Assembly: GCA_036346395.1 (NCBI GenBank)
Contig: CM070602.1
Location: 13,959,098 to 14,023,097, forward strand
Source of the DNA: Hsuehochloa calcarea
Taxonomy: Eukaryota > Streptophyta > Magnoliopsida > Poales > Poaceae
Direction: 5' to 3'
Length of the DNA stretch: 64,000 nucleotides
Shown here: positions 48,109-58,105 of the stretch, piece after piece
How positions within the stretch are numbered: the stretch's first letter is position 1
Layout of the letters: each line of letters begins with the position of its first letter
Position numbers and translations under genes: made by a program
The notes under the pieces: model-generated
Database searches by the model: none
What the model saw: only the letters and a program-made list of their open reading frames with translations
What the model was told of the DNA's origin: nothing

Positions 48109-51100
48109 CATGTCAACCTCTCCTCTCCACGCCTCTGGCGACAGTGGCCCGCTGTCGATCTCTGTATCTCTCTCCACTCGCGGCCCTTTGACCCACCCGC
48201 CGGTCAGCTTCACTCGCGCCGTTTACCAAACGAACTCACGCGGGCCGTCGTCGCTGACGTGTGGGACCCACCGAATCACTATTCTTTGTCTCCGATTTGG
48301 TTGAGATACGATTTCGCCGCCGCGTATCCGATTTGGGCGTTCGTGCCTGGACACTTCCGAGCCGTCGGGTATAAAGGGAGGTGTAGCCCTGGAGCTCCGC
48401 ACCTCATCCTAGCCGCCAGAACTCAAGCGCGTAGCCCTAGACGTCGGGAGAGCTCGAGGAAGAAAAGCCACCGCCGCCAACTCTGACGAGCAATCTCTCC
48501 ATCGTCAACATCGCTCGAGCTCCGTCCTCGCCACCGTCGGCATCGCACGGACCTACACTACCCCGTGGTCGCCTTCGTTTCGCCGGAGGACCAACCCCGT
48601 CAATCCGTATCTCCTCCGCCGCTCTAACCTCGCCGCCGGTCGCCACAGCCACCCTCGAGAGACCGTGAGTACACCTACGAGATCCTCGCATCATCCTCTA
48701 CCTCCTGGAACCACTCACCGCCGGCGAGGCGCCGCTGTTCGCCGTTGCCATCGGTTCCCGAGCACCGCCACCGTCGATTTGACGTGGCGAGTCCGCGTCA
48801 GCATTTGCATCAGCACCTGAGCCTACGTGTCACCCACGTGGCTGCTTCGTCAGTGCGTGCGTGGCACGGTCCACCGGTCTCTGTTCCAACTGGCTCGGTG
48901 GACATGGTCCTCCGTGAGCCGTGAGACAGACATGTGGTTTTATTTTAATTCTTTTATTTCCAAAAATTCCTTCGCTGACGTCAGCATTGCGCAATAATCT
49001 GATTTTTTTTAAAATAATTTGGAAATTCTAGAAATTCCAATTTATGGTATTTTCTTTAGATTCAATCTTCTAAAGCCTATATCTTTTGCATCCGAACTCC
49101 GATTGAGCCCATTCAATTTTCCAAATTTATATAAATTTGAGATCTATTTATTTATGATTTTTATTTAATTTTTGAAGTTGGTTTTGACTCTATTATTTAT
49201 TTGTTTTTCTATTTTATTTCGTTTGCGAGTAGACGTTAATACTTCGGGAACATTTGAAGAAGGAGTAGTGCCTCAAGATCAAGATCAGTACCTAGACCTA
49301 TTCCAAGGCAAGTTATACATTTGATCATATTGAACTCAGTTTTTAAAATACTTTGTTTCAATGTATTGCATTCTATTTCAAGTATTTATTTAAATTCTTT
49401 TGGGTTTAGTTATTAATCCAAATTGTTATATCCACCTTGTTTATTGTTATGTCATATTCTTTTGTCACACTAGGTTGTTTCATTATTAGTTGGTATTATT
49501 GTAGCACAAACGTGGGTTGGTTAGATACGAGTAGAGTGCTTAGCCATGCTACGAGTCATCATTTCATGTGAGTTGCAAATATAAACTTGACTAAGTGATT
49601 ATAGAACTGTGTGATAAAACTATGTGTGTTGTGTGCTATTACTCGTTGATGGCATATGTTGCACTTAACCAATAGGGTGGGAAAAGATTTAGATTGAGGC
49701 AAGTGGTGGATACTGTGTGATATGGTGGAGCTGTGTGCTGGGAATGATAATCTGTGTGACTTAGTTAGAAATTGGGAGTCTTGCCTTGGTCAATTAAGGA
49801 CTCAACTTTGTACACCATTGAACTAAGCCTTACTGTACAACCACATGCCTAGTATGGGACGGGCCTAACTTAGTAGGTTATGAAATCTTGCTATTGACAA
49901 TTCAGGTTGTAGGTTAGCTGTGTGATGGGTGGAGGTGTGGACTTCAAGATAGGTCACATCGTGGGATAGTTCGCCGTATCCCTGTCCGAGGGTGTGTGTC
50001 GTACAAAATGCTATGTGTATCGGTTGGACGACAGTAAAGCACATCGGGAGTGTCAATGTTTAAGATGAAGTTTCTGAAAGGTTTTGTTATGGTTAGTGCT
50101 AGCTACACTGATTGTATCTTGTAGGTAAACTGTACAACCTCTGCATAGTGTTTAATCAATCTATTCGGATAGCTGCGTCCGCAGTCATGGACATGCATGA
50201 GAATTTCACACGAGGGGTACATTTTTATAAAAATACTGGAAAGGGTCAGCTGTGTGAGATAGCTTGTGCAGCTGTGTGAATAACTTGTTTAGGCTATGTG
50301 TGCTTTGTGAAATCAAATGATAAATTATTATTGTCTACTTGTTTTGAATTATGTTTTGAATTATGTTATTTGTATTCAATTGCAAAAGTTGTATTTCTAC
50401 AAAAGAACTACAGAAGCCATTCCTTTGGAATAAGCCATCATCTATAAATTGCATCTGTGGTATGACTTGCGAGTACGGTTGTGTACTCGTGCTTGCTTGA
50501 AAAAAATCAACAGAAGTGGAGGAGTCTCCGCTTGCATTTGAGGAGGAGTTCTGAAGGTGTTGATCGTTAGGGTCTCGATCCCAGTCAGTTGCCTATGGTG
50601 AATTGATGGGATTCCTTTGGAGTTTACTTTTATTCCGCTGCTATTTATTTCTTTATGGCCAGCCCTGTGTGGCTTAATAAATGTAAAGCTCGACCTTAAG
50701 GTCACAACAGTTATTTGTTATTCAAATTACTCGTTTAATTATTAATTCATGTTGTGTGGATCGATATTCACTTATGTTGACACTGTGTGTACTAGTGTGG
50801 TCTTGGACTAGTGCAGAATACACAGATGATCCAGAATTATATTTTTGGGTCCCGACATGTTCCGAGAGGTATTTGACTTGTTCTCGCCCATCGTTTTTTA
50901 TCTGCTTTTGTTTTTTGCAGTGCGTGAATCTCCCGAGCCGGAGGGTGGAAGAAATCTATAGTCTATTATTTTCAACCATGTGAATGCAACTTCTTCGACC
51001 AGGTCTATTTCATCGTCTTCAATCACGAGCTGTGATGTTCACCCGGTTGTCGACAATAGCTATGACTGGCAGAACAGATTAGAGTTGGTTCGACCTCTGT

Positions 51101-51591
51101 GACTAGGTGACAACCTTACACGAGTATGTAGTATTTAGCTGTCGGTTGAATCCAGAGTAGATTCTTCTCGGTAACTTGAAAAGAATGCACTACACTCATT
51201 CACCCCCTCTGATTGTCGTATCTGATCCTACATATTTCCTTTCTCCACTGTACTACATCCGTGCTACTGGATCATGTTCTGGCACTCCCACCCTGGCGTC
51301 AAGCTGCCGTGCACCAGCGACTCCCCCTGACCGGCGCCCCCCTGCGTGAAAAATTGACCGTATGTATGTGACCGCCGTTGCACCGTGGAAAATGCACGTA
51401 CGCGTTGAACGCGGAGAGAAAAGTTTGAGGAACGGGCGGTCGGCCCAGGCGAGCAACACGGACACTGGCCGACCATGGAGGTTCCGGGCTTGCGTCGCTG
51501 TGCTTGAGCGCACAGGCTGTGGCGAGCTAGAGGCCTTGAACCGCTCATTTACGGGCTTAGGAATCCCGAGCCGGAGAGGATGGGTCTCTAG

Positions 51592-52144
51592 TAGCGGTGA
51601 GAACGGGTCGGATACAGATGGATATTGCTATTTTCGTATCATAATCTATATTTTTATCTTGGATTCGGAGTCATGTACGAATACCCCGAATACGGATATG
51701 AATACGGATTTTTCGAGATACATGAATGTGTTGATGCGGATCGGATTCAAATCAATCGCTAACTTGGCGGATATTGTACATATAAAGAAAAGATATAATT
51801 TCACAACGAAAGTATCAAATTATGCTACCTATTAAAGAATTATTTATCCTACTTAACAACATAAACATAATCAAATGTAAATTCATATTATATATTTGTC
51901 AATGACTAAAAAACCACATATGATATTGATGTTTATCGGATATCCGTTTTGTTGATCTTTTGGATATCCTATAAAATACATATACAGATTGGATATTGCT
52001 CTTCTCATATCCTGACTCATATTCTATGAGTTTTTTCGGATACGGATAATATCAGATGCAGGTCGGGGATAAAAAATGGTATCACTGGTGTATTTTTTTC
52101 AAACACGATACCAGACAAAAATTATCCACCTCGTTTTCACCCTT
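51592..52144. mobile_element. hAT-type MITE, relative of the intron copy
   Basis: GTCTCTAG at 51584-51591 and GTCTCCAG at 52145-52152 form an 8-bp TSD with one change. The left end TAGCGGTGAGAACGGGTCGG and the right end in reverse AAGGGTGAAAACGAGGTGG are imperfect inverted repeats like those of 6841-7347. It is AT-rich and non-coding. Confidence 0.8.
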
Positions 52145-52324
52145 GTCTCCAGGCCCAGTACCAGGCCAATCTTTACATGCAGCCTGCTCAGGACCGAATT
52201 CTGCCTACTCTAGTGGGCCTGGAATTTTATGCAGCTTCTTTCTTTGTTATGCCCGCAACGGATGTCCATGTTGTCTGAAAGTCACAAGCTCACAATGGCC
52301 ATTGGGATCGTTGAATTGCGAGCT

Positions 52325-52540
52325 TTTTTTTAGAACGCGCAAGAAAAGCAGCGAACAACAGTCAATTATTACAAGAACCTGCAGGCCTAACCCCATTGAG
52401 CTGAAAACAAACATAAGAGACTACTCGCTAAAATGAAACGACCCTAGAATCGACCTAGAGAAGCAACCGGCAAAGCAAGGCCGATGCTGGCCCGGATGCA
52501 TCAGCGCCTCCAAACTTGCAGCTCCTGCCATGCGAGCTCG
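52325..52540 (-). mobile_element. Short LINE-like 3' fragment
   Basis: TTGCGAGCT at 52316-52324 recurs at 52541-52549. The insert starts with a T run, the reverse of a poly(A) tail, followed by a GAACGCGCAAGAAAAGCAGC segment like the tails of grass LINEs. Strong 5' truncation is typical of such copies. Confidence 0.55.
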
Positions 52541-52570
52541 TTGCGAGCTAGATTGAAGAACGAGGCATGT

Positions 52571-53179
52571 TGCAGGCTTGTTGGTTTCTAACATGTACTG
52601 TTCATTTCGCCATGAATGATGCATCAATTGTAACTTAACCAAAAACATCGACTAGTACTTACTATTCGAGATGCAAAATCCAAGTTAAATGCATCTCTTA
52701 CCGCGTTTAACATTCCACTTAAAAGCCTTGGGCTGTTACCCCAGTTGAATGTATTATACCACCATGTATGCATTATGCGTACATCTCTGCACCTGTATAA
52801 ACTCTCGATCGACGAAGAGAAACATCCGTGAAAGAAGTTGGACGTCTCCGGCGAACTCAAAACAACCGGGAAGTCGAGAACCCCAAATGGCCGCTTCAGC
52901 TGTTGTCGCCGCCTTCTTCCTCGCGGCCGTGATGGCCATCTCGGTGGCGCACGCTGGTCACACCTTGAAGGAGGGGAAAGGGCCGCCATACGCAGCAGCG
53001 GGCACACTGGTGGGAAACGCAGGCAATTGGCCTTCTGGTCTCGAACTCGGCGAGCGCGTCTTCAGGGAGGCCGGCGGCCCTGCCGCCGCCGATGCAGCAG
53101 ACGGCGGCGACTTTGTTCATGCGAAGATCGGGATTACAGTATCAACTGCTACGAGAAAGTGTATGTTTTTGGACCATGA
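52571..53179 (+). repeat. Duplicated gene segment, copy 2
   Basis: It matches 32917-33533 in upstream sequence, leader and coding region, in the same orientation. The end of similarity is at the old stop codon, 53177-53179. Confidence 0.85.
52797..52803 (+). promoter_or_regulatory. TATA box of peptide gene copy 2
   Basis: TATAAAC, 84 bases before the ATG, in the place of TATATTA in copy 1. Confidence 0.55.
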
Positions 53180-53246
53180 TTTACTGTTTCCATGGATTAT
53201 TCAAGCTTGGTGGAGTATGGTGTATATGCACATTTCACCAAGTTGA
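52887..53246 (+). pseudogene. Small secreted peptide precursor, copy 2, frameshifted near the end
   Basis: It starts MAASAVVAAFFLAAV with a signal peptide ending AHA at residue 23, then follows copy 1 closely, including GTLVGN..NWPSGLEL and FREAGGPAAADAAD. After HAKIG, near 53132, one G is missing compared with copy 1 (GGG for GGGG), so the frame runs on to 53246 with an unrelated tail, giving 119 residues. In the other frame the C-terminal motif SIN.YEK..VFGP and the old stop at 53177 are still there. It may be a recent pseudogene, a variant with a changed end, or an assembly error. No AATAAA is seen close by. Marked as a pseudogene because the conserved end is lost. Confidence 0.65.
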
Positions 53247-53913
53247 TCACATAAGCTCTGTGGAGTTTGATACACATGCACACTTCACTGAGCCACGAAA
53301 GATGTGATAAAAGCCAGATACGTAGAAAAAGTGTTTAATTAAATTTTAAACATGCAAAGAGATGAAATATAATGCACGTGTACATGATGAATTAAACTCA
53401 ATACTAATTTTAAAACTTGGGAACGAAATATAATCTAGATGTTAGTAAAGGCTTATATATCAGAAAGTTTCAATTCTCCTGTATACTAATAAAATATGGT
53501 AAAAAACAAATAATTGGAACCCATCGTCGCAGAGTCGCAGCGACCCACAATATTCGCGCGCTATCTATAACCAAAAGATCTTTCGGACGACAACCCATGT
53601 GGCATGTGGCAGTAGCAGTAGCAGTAGCAGAGGCAGCACAACGGCCCGTGCCGCCACAGGACGACGAGGCGCGCGCGCGCACCAGCCATCGTGATTGGAT
53701 TTGCGTACGCGCGCGCGCATCCACAGCGGCGACGGCACGACGCACCGAGTGTGCAGTGCAACGCTTTGGGGCTCGATCGATTGACGAACCCTTTCCGGCG
53801 AGGGATCATCGCGGGCGAGCCGCATGCACAGCCGGTGAATGCGCGCGGCTCTGTTACGTGAGCGTCACAAGTCACAATCAAGCATTAACCGTACGTAGCC
53901 ACCACCTACATGC
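53180..53913. other. Intergenic sequence with GC-rich and microsatellite tracts
   Basis: It contains an imperfect direct repeat just after copy 2 (53210-53300, GTGGAGTNTG...CACTTCAC), an AGTAGC microsatellite at 53611-53630, and alternating GC runs at 53669-53680 and 53706-53718 that could favour Z-form DNA. Open frames here have no recognisable motif. Confidence 0.4.
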
Positions 53914-53923
53914 CAGTGGCCAA

Positions 53924-54018
53924 GAATTTTTTTAACGAAAAGGCAGCAATTTGCCTGATCATATTAATAGATGGGAGGACATACAGGGCGGGGGCTAACA
54001 AAACATAAAACAAAACAG
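53924..54018 (-). mobile_element. 95-bp LINE 3' tail fragment with TSD
   Basis: CAGTGGCCAA at 53914-53923 recurs at 54019-54028. The insert begins with a T run and AACGAAAAGGCAG, the reverse of the usual grass LINE ending (CTGCCTTTTCGTTAAAA). It is an extreme 5' truncation. Confidence 0.75.
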
Positions 54019-55521
54019 CAGTGGCCAAAAAATATCTAGGCTTATCAGATAGATCCAAATGAAGATCAAACATTTTTATTATCGCATCACTATATCTGCC
54101 TGCGTGTCCTTTGGATTTGGATTTTTTTTTTTTTGAAACAAAGAGCAGGAGGACTGCCCTTTATATTGTTAAAGTAGGAAAAAAAATAAAATACAACGGC
54201 TCACCCCCGCAACTCGCATCACCCTAAACAATATCACCGGAGCTAGATGTGAAACCCAACTCACATACGCCACAACTCTGACTGCTCTACCTTACACACA
54301 TATCATGGCTAAAGGAATGGCTAATCTTCCAGCCTAATGCACAGAAACTCCGAAACAAGATAATCCAGGCAGTGTAGTGGATCACCACGGCACTAGCTTG
54401 AGAGAGAAGAATAGAAGCAGGGGCAAGGCGAATCCACACGCTAACAGAACAACCAACAAAGCGCTTCAAATGAATTGGATGAGAAAGAGGCTCCTCCCCT
54501 CGGCAACAACGGAGGATGATAGAACATAACACTCGCCAATTCCGACTCCCCGTCAACTCCCCCTTGGCTTGTCCATAATGTCCTGGACCAGCTGCTACAA
54601 ACGAGGCCTCCGGGGTGGTTGTCTTGCCCCTCTTGACCACACTTCAATAGCGATAGCCACACTCTCGGGCCACTTCCACCAGCCGGCTTGCTACTCCTTA
54701 GGTCGCCGGTCTACACTTGGACACGTCCGGCACAACTGTGGTAGAACTTGAGCGGCATGTCCCTTCTGCACAGCTCTGCCAACTTGACGTGTTTGGCAGT
54801 CGTGGTGGCTCCCGACGACGGTTGTTGTCAATGACGTTGGCGACCTCCCCGGTGTGGAGCACCGCTCACCCCGCGGGGCATCCTCCCGACGCGCTCCAGC
54901 GGTTGTCCGGCGGCTCCATGGCGCCTCGCGAAAGCTCCCTTGGCGGGGGTGCCTCCCAGCCCACACTGGCAGTAGCAAGGGGAGGTTGAGTTTGCCCGGC
55001 AACTCCACGCGCCGCCCGCCAAGGCACCCTCGGCGGTAGCATCTTCTAGCCCACGGACGCGACAGACACGACGGTCGTGCCTTGTGGTCCGCGCAGGGCA
55101 GTGGCGATGGCGCCTAGGTGCTGAGTGACTCATCAAATCCAACCTCGCGTACGCCCCGGTTGCAGATAGGGCCGTTGCCGTAGGCCTGCCCGTGCTTGTC
55201 GTCTACTAGAAGAGAGGGAAATGGGGGTGTCGTCAGAGATCCAGATCCAGATCCGCGGGCGCCACCTCCACTAGTTACATCTTTGGAGAGGGAACGACAT
55301 GGGTCCCCGGATCCGTCAGGATCCGCCGGCCGATGCAGAAGGAAAGAAGTCGTTTGGGTACGAGGGGCTCGACTGCCTGACGCTCGTCCCAGCCGCCGCC
55401 GGCTGCAGATCTGAAGAGGAAACCTCGGGGGAGCTCCAAATCCGAAGAGAGAATGACGGCGATGAGGCACCTCCAGATCCGGTTGGCAAGGAGGGTGCGT
55501 AGGAGGAGAGGAGACCGGGGG

Positions 55522-55979
55522 TGTTGGGTTGATCTCGGTAACAACCTCCAAGAAATCAGGGGCTATGCCCACTACACGCCCTGATCGGGGGCGAAACCAA
55601 CGTATTGGTTTCGGTCCCGTCCACCAGCGCCATATAAAATGTGTTGGACTCGGCAAGCCATTGCATCGCTCTAGGCTATTCAAGTCCAAAACAGATCCGA
55701 TCTATAAGGGCGTTTTGGTGGGCGAAGATCGAACACCGTTCGACATCACCGTGACACCGCCAGTCGACCTCCGTCGCCACTTTCGACTGCACACCGCCTC
55801 AGGCCGACACATCTGTGCACCCCCACATCTTCACCGACCCCAGCCAACTATCAGTCACGATGGCATCTTCAGGATCGGGTAAGAGTTTTCGTTTCCGCAC
55901 TAATGTTTTGCTAGGTGTTCATTTATGTGCTAGGGTTAATCATGTTTTAGATCAAGTCATTAGCTCGGTATTATCAACA
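55522..55979 (+). repeat. 5' LTR of the copia element at 55522-61878
   Basis: It begins TGTTGGGTTGATCTCGG and ends TATTATCAACA. A TATA-like sequence (CCATATAAAATG) is near 55630. It equals the 3' LTR in length. Confidence 0.95.
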
Positions 55980-55981
55980 TT

Positions 55982-55993
55982 TGGTATCAGAGC
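55982..55993 (+). other. Primer binding site
   Basis: TGGTATCAGAGC, for initiator tRNA-Met, two bases after the LTR. Confidence 0.9.
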
Positions 55994-56059
55994 CTACCCT
56001 AGCTCGTATTGAACCCGATAAGTCCCGATTAGATCTTGCCCTTTCCGGATCTGATGTCT

Positions 56060-57122
56060 AATGGCTCGGCTTAGCACTTAGAAGGAGGGAATTTAAGATC
56101 CTCAGTGAAACCCTAACGATATCCCTCAAAACCTGAAACCCCAATCCACTAAACTCAGATCGAAGGCAAAAAGGAGCGGCGGAATACTCACGTTTTTTTG
56201 TATCTTGAGCCTCCTCCGGTACCGGGCGCCACCGAAGCTCCACTCGATGGCTGCACGCGCGACCTCGGTCGCACGCGCGCGCCGACGAGGAGAGCTGCGG
56301 GGGCACCGCCGTCTTCGCTCGCTCTCCTCTGTACCATCGGCGAAGGAGCCGCCGCGGCCGCTCCTCACCCGCGCACCTGCGCTCCTCATGACGTCGCCTT
56401 CGCTCGCTCACGCGGAGTCTTCGGAGGGGAGCGAGCAAATGATTCTAGGGTTAGGGTTCGGGCGTCCGCCGGCCCATTTTAAGTCGCACGATTTTTGCTC
56501 TCAGCCGTCCGATGGAATCGAGCGGCTCTCGTCGTTTCGTTCGACCGGCAACGCATTGCATCTCGGCTGTCCATTCGAATCCGACAGCCTACGTCCGATC
56601 CACCCGGCGGAATAACGACGCACGTTGGTTCGGCCGTCCGATGAGATCGGGCGGTCACCATTCCTTGCGGCATTACGGGCCAAACCCTAATGGCCGCCAC
56701 CATGGAGGTAGGCCGGGACTGGGAGCTGTGTCAGCAGTGCACAATGTCTCTTTTCTTTTTCTAAAGGATTTTATTATTATTATTATTATTATTTAAGTTT
56801 TGTGCACTATTTTTAATTAATGATATTTGCTTAGTAACAGTGTGTCATTGTCTCTAATTAAAATTGAACCAACGAAATATTTTAATTAGAGATTTTTATG
56901 ATTTATTTTGGCATTATGTATACACATGATTACATACTGGCCAACGTTGTTTGTAATCGTATGTCGCCATATTAATTGTTGAAGTTCTTTTCATTTTCTG
57001 CTCAACGGTGATATGAATTAGAACTGTAGTTTTGCATGTTATTAATCAGACCAACGTAGGGTTAATTGCATGCAATACTTTTTATGTTATTTCTAATTTT
57101 CCCTGTATTTTAATGTTCAGCA
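56060..57122 (+). other. Unusually long, GC-rich leader of the copia element
   Basis: About 1.1 kb separates the primer site from the gag start, where copia elements usually have far less. 56170-56720 is GC-rich and unlike the AT-rich gag-pol. A run of about 8 ATT units is at 56773-56797. The sequence just before gag, TTTTAATGTTCAG, looks like a 3' splice site. It may be an intron, a captured host fragment, or normal for the family. Confidence 0.5.
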
Positions 57123-58094
57123 ATGAATACTTCGAATGTTGCCGCTACAATTGACAACATTGAACAGCTTACGGGAAGCAACTTTCCCGCTTGGAAAGAA
57201 AGAATTTCAGTTGTCCTTGGAGTTCTGGACCTTGATTATGCATTAAGGGTGCCCGCTCCCGTTTCCCCCACCGTCGGTGAGGATAATTATGATGAGAAAA
57301 AGAAAACTTATGATGCTAATGCTGAAAAATGGAGTGGTCCAACCACCTATCGTTAATGATCATGAAGACCTCTATCTCAGTTGGGATCAGGGGAGCAATC
57401 CCAGATTCTGAAAATGCTAACGAGTATCTGGCTTGAGTTGAGGAGAAATTCAAAGGCTCCACTAAGGTTTATGCTAGTACTTTAATCCAGAGGCTTTTAT
57501 CCACTAAATATGTCGGGTCCAGCAGCATAAGAGAGCATATCATGATGATGACTGATATGGCTGGAAAACTCAAGGGCATGGACATGGAGATATCTGATGG
57601 TTTTCTAGTCCACTTTATTATGACTTCTCTTCCTTCTGAGTACACTGCTTTTAAGATAAACTATAATACCCATAAAGATAAATGGAGCATGAGCGATTTA
57701 ATCGCTATGTGTGTCTAGGAGGAAAAATGGATAAGGACCGAAAAGAAAGATTTTGTGAATCAAGTTGGCGGTCCTAGCAAAAGGAAGTTCTCGGGGGACT
57801 TCAAATCCAAGAAAAGGCTGCACTACTCTCCTAAATCAGATAAATCAGGGTCTAAGGTGCAAAATACACCTAAGCCCTATGTTGCTCCTGCTAAAGCACC
57901 TAATGAGAATGCATGTCACTTCTGCAAGGAGCTAGGGCATTTTCAGAAGGACTGTGTTGGTTTTCTAAAGTGGCTCGCCAAGAAGGGTAATGATTCTATA
58001 ACGTTCATTGATGAAACTCTTTATGCTGATTTTTCCCTTAAATCTTGGTGGATTGACTCAGGTGCAACTGTGCACGTTACCAACTCTTTATAGG
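57123..58094 (+). pseudogene. gag and protease of the copia element
   Basis: It starts MNTSNVAATIDNIEQLTG at 57123; a capsid-like part with NFPAWKERI follows. There is a frame change near 57350 and stops at about 57434 (TGA) and 57717 (TAG). The zinc knuckle CHFCKELGHFQKDC is near 57916, and the protease motif WWIDSGATVHVT near 58048. The frame ends at TAG 58092-58094. The stops are all one C-to-T or G-to-A step from a sense codon. Confidence 0.9.
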
Positions 58095-58105
58095 GATTCC
58101 ATACC

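Larger units (their letters stand above)
43936..50857 (+). mobile_element. Solo LTR (about 3.11 kb) of the long-LTR family, split
   Basis: TGTTC at 43931-43935 recurs at 50858-50862. It starts TGTAACATCCTAATTTTG and ends GGTCCCGACA, the same ends as the reverse copy at 9652-28970. Without the insert at 44299-48108 and its TSD it is 3107 bp. The part 48109-48720 is GC-rich and upstream of leader-like sequence; its open frames are not accepted as genes. Confidence 0.85.
34031..51232 (+). mobile_element. Second Sirevirus-like copia element, deleted inside, with both LTRs
   Basis: TATTT at 34026-34030 recurs at 51233-51237. The 5' LTR is 1885 bp and the 3' LTR 1907 bp after removal of inserts. 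The internal region keeps gag remains, a pre-integrase motif and the end of RNase H, but integrase and nearly all RT are gone. Four other insertions sit in it: 37490-38487 in gag, 42147-43383 and 43936-50857 in the 3' LTR, and 44299-48108 within the last. Without inserts it is about 8.0 kb. Confidence 0.9.
41157..51232 (+). repeat. 3' LTR of the element at 34031-51232, split by inserts
   Basis: The LTR pieces are 41157-42146, 43389-43935 and 50863-51232. They align in order with 34031-35915. Between them lie the inserts at 42147-43383 and 43936-50857, each with a 5-bp TSD. Confidence 0.9.

Noticed and set aside
48041..48694. GC-rich open frames next to a long-LTR junction
   Set aside because: They cross the end of one solo LTR into another, so a common gene is excluded.
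53417..53935. Plus-strand open frame of 172 codons
   Set aside because: It has no domain or signal peptide, runs through microsatellite and GC-alternating DNA and ends in a LINE fragment.
55114..55689. Minus-strand open frame of 191 codons
   Set aside because: It crosses the boundary between host DNA and the copia 5' LTR, so it can only have arisen by the insertion.
56058..56438. Minus-strand Arg-rich open frame in the copia leader
   Set aside because: Overlapping frames exist on both strands and no motif is present. The leader itself is reported as odd, but not as a gene.
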